Below, one piece after another: positions 1 to 4,024 of a stretch of DNA of 5,377 nucleotides. Within the stretch, counting starts at the first letter, position 1; every line of letters starts with the position of its first letter. The notes under the pieces are model-generated. The model saw nothing but the letters and a program-made list of their open reading frames with translations, was not told where the DNA came from and ran no database searches. Source of the stretch: Clostridiales bacterium (GTDB taxonomy: Bacteria > Bacillota > Clostridia > Lachnospirales > Lachnospiraceae); NCBI GenBank assembly GCA_021203285.1, contig JAJQBM010000068.1, positions 1-5,377 of the forward strand, read 5' to 3'. Both the position numbers and the translations under genes were made by a program.

Positions 1-565
1 TCCTGTCATATGTAAAAATATAAAACGGGATCAGGAACAGCAGCTTCTTTTCGAATATCTCCTCAAGAGAATACCGCTGTGCCTTCATTACCGGCACATC
101 AATGACCAGCGTCCCCTTCGGCGCGGCAATCTCCAGATGCATCTCGTCCGGAGTATTCTTCGTACACCGCAGAAACAATACCGCACAGTTCGGAATTTCG
201 ACCCTCAGGGTATCCGCGACAATCTCGTTCTCATCCAACGCGGCCTGCGTAGCATACTCTAATATCCGGACCAGCATGCTGTTGTCCGGTGTACTCTGGC
301 ACTCGAAGAGGTATTTCTTGGTCTTCACTCCGATGATCGTAAAACTGGAGTCGGTGATGCGCTTTTCTTCCTCCCCGTCCGGCCGGTTAATAAAATGCTC
401 GTTTGGGGAAAATACCACCTGCTCCTTCCCTGTGAAGCTTTCGCCAAACACCTCGTTGATGAGCGGGATCAACAGCATCCTGCAATCATTTGCCATCGTC
501 CGGTACACATCATCGTAAGGTGTGTTAGACTGCGCCCTCTTTCTTTCGGTCTCGACTTTTCTCAT
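1..565 (-). CDS. Rpn-like PD-(D/E)XK nuclease-family protein (C-terminus outside window)
   Basis: The first 188 residues are visible; the gene runs off the left edge. It opens with MRKVETERKR and then a block typical of Rpn/transposase_31-like proteins: NTPYDDVYRTM near residues 14-24, then LLIPLINEVFGE near 31-42. The nuclease-like core is visible as ITDSSF (Asp72), then YLFECQS (Glu88, Gln90), a D...ExQ arrangement, followed by MLVRILEY (98-105), matching the M..R...Y pattern of the Rpn family. Rpn proteins are recombination-promoting DNA endonucleases; that this relative cuts DNA is an inference. The end seen here, FEKKLLFLIPFYIF, is a pattern I remember from Lachnospiraceae hypothetical proteins, which usually continue for 100 or more residues. 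The start is supported by AAGGAGG at 569-575, placed 3-4 nt upstream of the ATG. No clear promoter was found; TATCAT at 649-644 (minus) is a possible -10 but lacks a convincing -35. The family call is fairly sure, the activity is not. Confidence 0.8.
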   Translation of the reverse strand, partial: MRKVETERKRAQSNTPYDDVYRTMANDCRMLLIPLINEVFGESFTGKEQVVFSPNEHFINRPDGEEEKRITDSSFTIIGVKTKKYLFECQSTPDNSMLVRILEYATQAALDENEIVADTLRVEIPNCAVLFLRCTKNTPDEMHLEIAAPKGTLVIDVPVMKAQRYSLEEIFEKKLLFLIPFYIFTYDR

Positions 566-575
566 GTTCCTCCTT

Positions 576-909
576 CCCGCAGATAACGGAAAAGAAAAAC
601 AAAAACTTCTTTCTGTCTGCCTTTCTCCATATCTGCGCTCACTATGATAATTTGGTTCTAAAAGCACAGATTACATTTGAAAAACAGACAGTTGAATGTC
701 AGAGAAAACTCAAAGAATTTATGCTTTGAAGATATTCTAGCAGAGAATCCGGATCGCCGCAACTATAATTTTTCTTCCAACCGCCAAAAATTCCCATTCA
801 TATTTTTCACATTCAGGTCAATACTAGCATCAGGACAGCAAACCCACGTCAAACATACACAGTCGGTTTTACGGGGCAGCCTGTCTTTTCTATAGAGAAG
901 ATTATCTAC
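576..909. other. AT-rich intergenic region, no convincing gene
   Basis: This gap separates the divergent Rpn-like gene (minus) and SASP gene (plus). It is noticeably richer in A and T than the flanking genes. An open frame from about 677 to 895 on the plus strand starts at TTG, has no ribosome binding site and encodes a low-complexity Asn/Phe/Ser-rich product, so I do not call it. The only element I can support is a sigma-G-like promoter near 798-826. The minus-strand leader of the Rpn-like gene is a pyrimidine/T-rich tract between about 585 and 620. Confidence 0.6.
798..826 (+). promoter_or_regulatory. Possible sigma-G (forespore) promoter for the SASP gene
   Basis: TCATA at 798-802 and AATACTA at 820-826 are separated by 17 nt. 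The sigma-G consensus, from Bacillus and Clostridia, is roughly GHATR, a 17-18 nt spacer, then CATAYTA, so each box has one mismatch. SASP genes are classic sigma-G targets, which makes the match meaningful. The drawback is distance: transcription would start near 833, giving a leader of about 90 nt, longer than usual for SASP genes. Confidence 0.4.
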
Positions 910-923
910 GGAGGTGTAAAAAC

Positions 924-1139
924 ATGAGTGATTCTTCTAAGAATTCATCCAAGATGACCGTCCCCGAGGCGAAAGGCGCGATGAACCGCTTCAAGCAGGA
1001 AGTGGCTTCTGAGATCGGCGTTCCGCTGAAGGACGGGGACAACGGCGATCTGACTTCCCGTCAGGCCGGTTCCATCGGTGGTGAGATGGTCAGAAAAATG
1101 ATCAAGAAACAGGAGGAGCAGATGTCCTCTCAGGAGTAA
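924..1139 (+). CDS. Alpha/beta-type small acid-soluble spore protein (SASP)
   Basis: This 71-residue protein matches the alpha/beta-type SASP family. These proteins coat DNA in the dormant forespore, hold it in an A-like form and protect it from UV and heat; after germination the GPR protease degrades them to amino acids. Visible signatures are EAKGAMNRFKQEVASEIGV (residues 15-33), where GPR would be expected to cut in QEVAS after Glu26, and the second conserved block GDNGDLTSRQAGSIGGEMV (38-56), followed by a short basic/acidic helix. The N-terminal ten residues are a Ser/Lys-rich tail. The length is normal for the family. The ATG follows GGAGGTG at 910-916 with 7 nt spacing. It is a single-gene unit, facing the DJ-1 gene and closed by the terminator at 1234-1289. 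Forespore-specific expression is expected from the family and weakly supported by a sigma-G-like sequence upstream. Several paralogues usually exist per genome, so no specific symbol is given. Confidence 0.95.
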   Translation: MSDSSKNSSKMTVPEAKGAMNRFKQEVASEIGVPLKDGDNGDLTSRQAGSIGGEMVRKMIKKQEEQMSSQE

Positions 1140-1164
1140 TCCGTCCGGACATTCGCTCAGACAT

Positions 1165-1191
1165 GTAACTGTAAAAAATCGAGACAGTTAC
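1165..1191. repeat. Inverted repeat (8-bp perfect arms) downstream of SASP
   Basis: GTAACTGT at 1165-1172 and ACAGTTAC at 1184-1191 are perfect inverted repeats around an 11-nt A-rich loop. No T-run follows on either strand, so it is not a standard intrinsic terminator. It is the first of three successive hairpins between the SASP and DJ-1 genes. Confidence 0.6.
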
Positions 1192-1198
1192 CCAAACG

Positions 1199-1227
1199 CC
1201 TCTCCTGATGTCTCATCAGGAAAGAGG
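1199..1227. repeat. Second hairpin (CCTGATG-TCT-CATCAGG) downstream of SASP
   Basis: CCTGATG at 1204-1210 and CATCAGG at 1214-1220 pair perfectly around a 3-nt loop. The stem can extend outward with CCTCT (1199-1203) and AGAGG (1223-1227) past a 2-nt AA bulge, giving about 12 bp. It is followed by A/G-rich rather than T-rich sequence on the plus strand. It may help transcript stability or block 3' decay; that role is inference. Confidence 0.6.
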
Positions 1228-1233
1228 AAACGG

Positions 1234-1289
1234 AAAAGACTCCGACCCGAATGAATTCATCCGGAAGTGGAGTCTTCTTTCTGTTTTTT
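1234..1289. terminator. Bidirectional Rho-independent terminator between SASP and DJ-1 genes
   Basis: GACTCC (1238-1243) pairs with GGAGTC (1269-1274), flanked by AAAA (1234-1237), which can pair with the following T-rich stretch. Inside, CCG (1247-1249) pairs with CGG (1262-1264), and ATGAATTCAT (1251-1260) is itself a palindrome, so the whole forms a long hairpin. On the plus strand it is followed by TTCTTTCTGTTTTTT, ending the SASP transcript. On the minus strand it is followed by TTTTCCGTTT, suitable for ending the DJ-1 transcript, whose stop lies about 35 nt away. Confidence 0.85.
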
Positions 1290-1314
1290 AACATTCTCAG
1301 TTTCCGATCCCTTT

Positions 1315-1857
1315 TCACGGCATCATGGTCGAAGCGTAAATCTCCGCCTCCTTCTCCTCCCCGAGCAGATAGCGGATGATGGCCAGCGCGAAATACGGCG
1401 CGGCGCCGGGACCTTTTCCGGTGATCAGGTTCCCGTCCGTCTCGGTGGTGTTCTCCGTCCAGAGCGCCCCGCCCGCAGGCTTGCATCCAGGATAACCCGT
1501 TGCCGTCTTTCCTTTCAGCAGACCGGTCTCGGAGAGCATTCCGGGCGCCGCGCAGATGGCTGCCACCAGCTTTCCCTCCGACAAAAACTGCTCTGCCAGA
1601 GCGCGGGTTCCCTCCGCATCGCCCAGCGCACCGGTGCCAGGACCGCCGGGATAGACCACACCGTCAAACTCCGCAAAGTCCACGTCCCCATAAAGTGCAT
1701 CGGTACAAAACGTGATATTATGACTGCCCAGAATCTGTTTTTTTCCCGTGACAGAGACCGTCGTCACCTCAATCCCTGCGCGCCTGCAAAAATCCACCGT
1801 GGTCAGGCATTCCACCTCTTCCACACCATCCACAACAAATACTGCGATTTTTTTCAT
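1315..1857 (-). CDS. DJ-1/PfpI family protein (ThiJ/YajL-like)
   Basis: This 180-residue protein has the length and order of motifs of the DJ-1 branch of the DJ-1/PfpI superfamily. It opens with MKKIAVFVVDGVEEVE, where Glu16 aligns with the conserved acidic residue (Glu18 of human DJ-1). PGGPGTGAL (70-78) is the oxyanion-region glycine loop. AAICAAPGML (99-108) is the nucleophile elbow with the reactive Cys102, equivalent to Cys106 of DJ-1. GLLKGKTATGYPG (112-124) and LITGKGPGAA (144-153) complete the fold. Family members are cytosolic and are reported as oxidative-stress proteins, glyoxalases or protein deglycases; which applies here cannot be read from the sequence. The start at 1857 is chosen because homologues begin at MKKIAVF and an A/G-rich GAAAGGA lies at 1865-1871; an in-frame ATG at 1917 adds 20 residues without family character. 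It is divergent from the CYTH gene and converges on the SASP gene. No signal peptide or membrane segment is present. Confidence 0.93.
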   Translation of the reverse strand: MKKIAVFVVDGVEEVECLTTVDFCRRAGIEVTTVSVTGKKQILGSHNITFCTDALYGDVDFAEFDGVVYPGGPGTGALGDAEGTRALAEQFLSEGKLVAAICAAPGMLSETGLLKGKTATGYPGCKPAGGALWTENTTETDGNLITGKGPGAAPYFALAIIRYLLGEEKEAEIYASTMMP

Positions 1858-1884
1858 GATTTTTCCTTTCCGTTTTTCACCTTG

Positions 1885-1895
1885 TGCTATATAAT
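1885..1895. promoter_or_regulatory. Possible -10 region(s) in the DJ-1/CYTH divergent spacer
   Basis: TGCTATATAAT contains a consensus TATAAT (1890-1895) and an extended-type TGC-TATATA (1885-1893) reading towards the CYTH gene. On the other strand it reads TATATA, suitably placed about 30 nt upstream of the DJ-1 start. No good -35 was found for either direction, so this is a weak prediction. Confidence 0.25.
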
Positions 1896-1950
1896 GATGA
1901 TGAGAATTGCAGAGCATGAAATGCGAAGCAATCCGTGGGTATCATCATCA
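1895..1950. repeat. Long interrupted palindrome in the divergent intergenic region
   Basis: Three nested arms share one centre. TGATGATGA (1895-1903) pairs with TCATCATCA (1942-1950). ATTGC (1906-1910) pairs with GCAAT (1928-1932). GCAT (1914-1917) pairs with ATGC (1921-1924) around a GAA loop. The inner two stems are separated by a symmetric 3/3 internal loop (AGA/GAA). It may be an operator for both divergent genes or a leader RNA structure for the CYTH transcript; the sequence cannot decide. Confidence 0.5.
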
Positions 1951-2000
1951 GTAAGGACTTTTGACCCCAACAACTGATACTATAAGTAAGGAGGCCTCCC

Positions 2001-2450
2001 ATGGAAATTGAACGCAAATTCCTGATATCCGCGCTGCCGGAACACCTGTCCGACTACCCCTGCCGCAAAATCGAGCAGGCTTACCTCTGCACAGATCCGG
2101 TCATCCGCATCCGCAAACAGGACGGCTCATACATCCTGACCTACAAATCCGAGGGTATGCTGAGCCATGAGGAGTACAATCTCCCTCTGACGGCAGACGC
2201 CTACGAGCACTTAAAACCCAAGGCAGACGGCATCCTCATCTCCAAAAGACGCTACTGCATCCCCTTCGGGAAATACACCATCGAGCTGGACATCTTCGAG
2301 GGAGAGACCGCCCCGCTGATCCTTGCGGAGGTAGAATTCCCTACCGTGGAGGAAGCCGAAGCCTTCCTGCCGCCTGACTGGTTCACGGAAGATGTCACCT
2401 ACTGCCAAGAATATCATAACAGCTACATCAGCCGTCACGGATATCAATAG
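2001..2450 (+). CDS. CYTH-domain protein (short triphosphatase / class IV adenylate cyclase-like)
   Basis: This 149-residue protein is a single CYTH domain of usual length for the short bacterial triphosphate tunnel enzymes. It starts with the hallmark ExExK motif, MEIERKF (Glu2, Glu4, Lys6). Further tunnel residues are visible in order: Arg36 and Arg38 in VIRIRK, Lys49 in YILTYKSEG, the acidic pair in HEEYN (57-58), Lys82-Arg84 in SKRRY, Glu95 and Asp97 in TIELDIFEG, and Glu110 and Glu112 in LAEVEFP. In this family basic residues bind the triphosphate and the acidic residues hold Mg2+ or Mn2+. Characterised relatives hydrolyse inorganic triphosphate or thiamine triphosphate, or make cAMP. 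The short, compact form favours a triphosphatase, but the substrate is not certain. AAGGAGG at 1988-1994 sits 6 nt before the ATG and fixes the start. The stop is 4 nt from that of the converging DUF1653 gene, with no terminator between them. Confidence 0.92.
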   Translation: MEIERKFLISALPEHLSDYPCRKIEQAYLCTDPVIRIRKQDGSYILTYKSEGMLSHEEYNLPLTADAYEHLKPKADGILISKRRYCIPFGKYTIELDIFEGETAPLILAEVEFPTVEEAEAFLPPDWFTEDVTYCQEYHNSYISRHGYQ

Positions 2451-2454
2451 TCTT

Positions 2455-3069
2455 TTACCGCAATCTTCCCTGCTCATATCTCTGCCGGGTACGCATGCAG
2501 TACTTCAACTGCGCGTACCGCTCCGCAAGGTCACCCTCCGGAATCGCGAGATCCATGACGACCGCAATATCGTCGATCAGGCGGTCCGTGACATCCCGCT
2601 GCATATCGCAGACAAGCTTATACTTCTCATCAAAATCCTCCGCGTCCAGGAACCGCTCCAGCCACGGGTTCAGCGTTTCCCCGCTCTCCTCCCCGGCATC
2701 ATTCGCCGTTTCTCTTTCCTCACCTGCCGTCACACCCGCGATATTCGCGGTTTTCTTATTGGATTCGTCTGCGCGAAGGACTTCCTGTATCTTCTGTGCT
2801 CTCTGCGCAATCTCATCTGATGCAGTCTGTCCCTCACCTTCCAGATACTGGAACCGGTATTTTTGCGCGACATCCGGATACTTCGCATGATCCACCTCGC
2901 TGACAAACATCTCATACGGGCGGACATATACTTTAAAGTCCCCGTACAACGCCTGATAAACTACGCATTTCTCCATCGTCTCCGAGTGATATGCCACCGC
3001 TATCACCTGATACCGGCGGTTCTTAAAATGTAAATACTGCTCTCCTGGTATGGGATCCCCCTGTGCCAT
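2455..3069 (-). CDS. DUF1653 domain protein with conserved C-terminal extension
   Basis: Residues 9-55 carry the DUF1653 signature: GEQYLHFKNRRYQVIAVAYH, then a conserved VVYQALYGDFKVYVRPYEMF. The domain is small and of unknown biochemical function. A hydrophilic, low-complexity linker (about 78-132, rich in Glu, Ala, Thr and Asn) leads to a second predicted-helical region, 133-204, beginning LNPWLERFLDAEDFDEKYKL and ending in RYAQLKYCMRTRQRYEQ followed by GRLR. I recall this tail from Clostridia DUF1653 proteins but cannot name it. The start at 3069 (second ATG, MAQGD) is preferred over 3075, because GAGAGG (3082-3077) is only 1 nt from the first ATG but 7 nt from the second. That ribosome binding site lies just after the stop of the upstream membrane protein, so the two are almost certainly one operon with possible translational coupling. 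There is no signal peptide or membrane helix; it is probably cytosolic. Confidence 0.85.
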   Translation of the reverse strand: MAQGDPIPGEQYLHFKNRRYQVIAVAYHSETMEKCVVYQALYGDFKVYVRPYEMFVSEVDHAKYPDVAQKYRFQYLEGEGQTASDEIAQRAQKIQEVLRADESNKKTANIAGVTAGEERETANDAGEESGETLNPWLERFLDAEDFDEKYKLVCDMQRDVTDRLIDDIAVVMDLAIPEGDLAERYAQLKYCMRTRQRYEQGRLR

Positions 3070-3084
3070 TTTCATTCCTCTCTT

Positions 3085-3678
3085 CTACTGCAATGTTGTG
3101 CCCGGAATCGTCGTATAGCTGTTCAGGAGATCCATGCCCTCCGCAATAAAATCCCGCTGAAACGACAGCGTATCCGCCGGTCCCTTGACAATATTTTCCT
3201 CAACCTTTGCCATCAGATCACCGATCTCGATGGTATCCATATCGTTGTCAATCTGCACGGAGAGATTGTTCTCCTGCGCCGACTCCAGAATGTCATCGAC
3301 ATGCATCTGATGAAACGCCGATGCCGCGGTCTGCGCCGTTCCCTGCTTCGCAGCCTTATACGCCTCGTAGCGCGCCTTATCCGCTCCGGCCTGCACCATC
3401 CCCGGATCGGGTCGGTTGGGCTTTGCCTGATTCGGCTTCGCCGTCCTCGTACCGGGCTTCGGCTTGTTCGGCTTTGCCGTCCTTGTGCCGGGCTTCGGCT
3501 TATTCGGCTTCGCCGGTCTTGCATAAATCGGCTTCCGGTCGGGCTCTTCCTTCGGCGGATTCACCGGCCTTTCCGCTCCCCTTCCGCTCGGCTTTCCCTG
3601 TCTCTTTCTGGCGGAATTGTTACGGACTGCCGATGCAATGATAATGGCAAAAATAATGATCCATATGAGAGTCCCCAT
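3085..3678 (-). CDS. Membrane-anchored protein with Lys/Pro-rich tandem repeats, function unknown
   Basis: I do not recognise a named family. The 197-residue protein starts with one hydrophobic helix (about residues 3-18, TLIWIIIFAIIIASAV), followed at once by RNNSARKRQ. With no charge before the helix and strong positive charge after it, the positive-inside rule predicts the rest to be cytosolic, not secreted. Residues 27-93 are a disordered, basic, proline-rich stalk containing two exact copies of AKPNKPKPGTRT (56-67 and 68-79) and a degenerate third (80-93). A short Ala/Lys-rich helix (about 98-120) leads to an acidic C-terminal region (125-190), including VDDILESAQENNLSVQI, that could be a small folded domain. 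GGGAGGTG at 3691-3684 supports the ATG at 3678. It is the first gene of the operon with the DUF1653 protein, behind a sigma-A-like promoter at 3742-3713. A role as a membrane tether for a cytosolic partner is speculation. Confidence 0.8.
   Translation of the reverse strand: MGTLIWIIIFAIIIASAVRNNSARKRQGKPSGRGAERPVNPPKEEPDRKPIYARPAKPNKPKPGTRTAKPNKPKPGTRTAKPNQAKPNRPDPGMVQAGADKARYEAYKAAKQGTAQTAASAFHQMHVDDILESAQENNLSVQIDNDMDTIEIGDLMAKVEENIVKGPADTLSFQRDFIAEGMDLLNSYTTIPGTTLQ
3400..3513 (-). repeat. 36-bp in-frame tandem repeat (two full copies plus a degenerate third)
   Basis: Copies at 3478-3513 and 3442-3477 encode the identical 12 residues AKPNKPKPGTRT and differ by my count at 4 of 36 bases, all in synonymous positions. 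A third, diverged unit (AKPNQAKPNRPDPG) covers 3400-3441. This is the stalk of the membrane-anchored protein. Confidence 0.85.
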
Positions 3679-3712
3679 AAACGCACCTCCCGCTTATCTT
3701 CTTTCGCACTTT

Positions 3713-3742
3713 ATCGTACCACGAAACCATGTAAAAAAGCAA
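3713..3742 (-). promoter_or_regulatory. Probable sigma-A promoter for the membrane-protein/DUF1653 operon
   Basis: Read on the minus strand, TTGCTT (3742-3737), an 18-nt spacer and TACGAT (3718-3713), preceded by TGG as an extended -10. Transcription would start near 3706, about 28 nt before the ATG at 3678. Both boxes are imperfect, but placement just after the tRNA terminator and just before a good ribosome binding site supports it. Confidence 0.45.
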
Positions 3743-3752
3743 CGGCAGAAGC

Positions 3753-3784
3753 AAAATCCCCCGAAAAACAACCGTCTTCCGGGG
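3753..3784 (-). terminator. Rho-independent terminator of tRNA-Leu
   Basis: On the minus strand CCCCGGAAGAC (3784-3774) pairs with GTTTTTCGGGG (3769-3759) around a 4-nt loop, an 11-bp stem with two G-U pairs, followed by GGATTTTGC (T-run 3756-3753). The G-U pairs exist only in the minus-strand RNA, so it is oriented for the tRNA, whose 3' end is 14 nt upstream. It also insulates the following operon. Confidence 0.8.
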
Positions 3785-3797
3785 AATACAGATTCCA

Positions 3798-3877
3798 TGC
3801 GGATAACAGGACTCGAACCTGCACGGTCTCCCACTGGTACCTAAAACCAGCGCGTCTGCCAATTCCGCCATATCCGC
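3798..3877 (-). tRNA. tRNA-Leu (anticodon UAG)
   Basis: A complete cloverleaf reads on the minus strand. The acceptor stem GCGGATA (3877-3871) pairs fully with TATCCGC, with discriminator A at 3798. The D arm contains GCGGAATTGGCAGACGC. The anticodon stem CTGGT/ACCAG encloses the loop TTTAGGT, giving anticodon TAG with G37. The variable arm is TGGGAGACCGT, consistent with a class II tRNA, and the T arm contains GGTTCGAGTCC. It decodes CUA and, depending on modification, other CUN leucine codons. The 3' CCA is not encoded (the next bases are TGG), so it must be added after transcription, as for many Firmicutes tRNA genes. It is a single-tRNA unit with its own promoter (3955-3927) and terminator (3784-3753). 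Confidence 0.97.
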
Positions 3878-3886
3878 GCGTTCTCC

Positions 3887-3914
3887 TGTCGGAGCCAGAC
3901 TGCTGTTCCCGACA
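3887..3914 (-). other. Hairpin in the 5' leader of tRNA-Leu
   Basis: TGTCGG (3914-3909 on the minus strand) and CCGACA (3892-3887) are inverted repeats around 16 nt, with AGC and GCT able to pair inside. It lies within the predicted leader of about 43 nt that RNase P would remove. It is probably just a leader fold. Confidence 0.4.
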
Positions 3915-3926
3915 TCGTACCTGTAC

Positions 3927-3955
3927 AGTATAACGGATATTTTTGTTTATTTCAA
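3927..3955 (-). promoter_or_regulatory. Sigma-A promoter of tRNA-Leu
   Basis: On the minus strand TTGAAA (3955-3950), an exact 17-nt A/T-rich spacer and TATACT (3932-3927) match the sigma-A consensus at 5/6 in both boxes with ideal spacing. The predicted start is near 3920, about 43 nt before the tRNA. It is the clearest promoter in the window and lies 69 nt after the ATPase stop codon, so the tRNA does not depend on read-through. Confidence 0.85.
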
Positions 3956-4024
3956 TAGCCCATGTCAACAATTACTACCATGCCGAATATGATGATTTCA
4001 TTTTACAGCAGCTCTCCTATAAAT

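Noticed and set aside
677..895. Plus-strand open frame of 72 codons upstream of SASP
   Set aside because: It begins at TTG, has no ribosome binding site, has odd composition with no family character, and sits in an AT-rich regulatory gap.
1858..1917. Upstream start for the DJ-1 protein (MLCNSHHHYIA...)
   Set aside because: The extra 20 residues are outside the family's normal N-terminus and overlap the intergenic palindrome; the start at 1857 matches homologues.
1267..1977. Long plus-strand open frame opposite the DJ-1 gene
   Set aside because: The opposite strand carries all DJ-1 family motifs in order; this frame is an Arg/His-rich shadow with no recognisable family.
1956..1986. TTGACC (1961) with TATAAG (1981) as a CYTH promoter
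   Set aside because: The spacing is only 14 nt, and transcription would start within the ribosome binding site, so it is unlikely to work as a sigma-A promoter.
3442..3513. Repeats as a possible CRISPR-like array
   Set aside because: The units are adjacent with no spacers, are in frame, and encode an identical peptide; they are coding repeats.
3207..3933. Plus-strand open frames opposite the membrane-anchored protein
   Set aside because: They are Arg/Ser/Leu-rich antisense shadows of a GC-rich repeat and lack ribosome binding sites; one also runs through the tRNA.
3620..3971. Two minus-strand open frames crossing the tRNA (products containing MAELADALVLGTSG and GYGGIGRRAG)
   Set aside because: These are well-known spurious translations of bacterial tRNA-Leu genes; the tRNA cloverleaf, promoter and terminator explain the sequence.
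3975..4001. Minus-strand mini-ORF MKSSYSAW behind an AGGAG-like site, between the ATPase stop and the tRNA promoter
   Set aside because: It has only eight codons, a ribosome binding site spaced too far from the ATG, and no reason to think it is translated.
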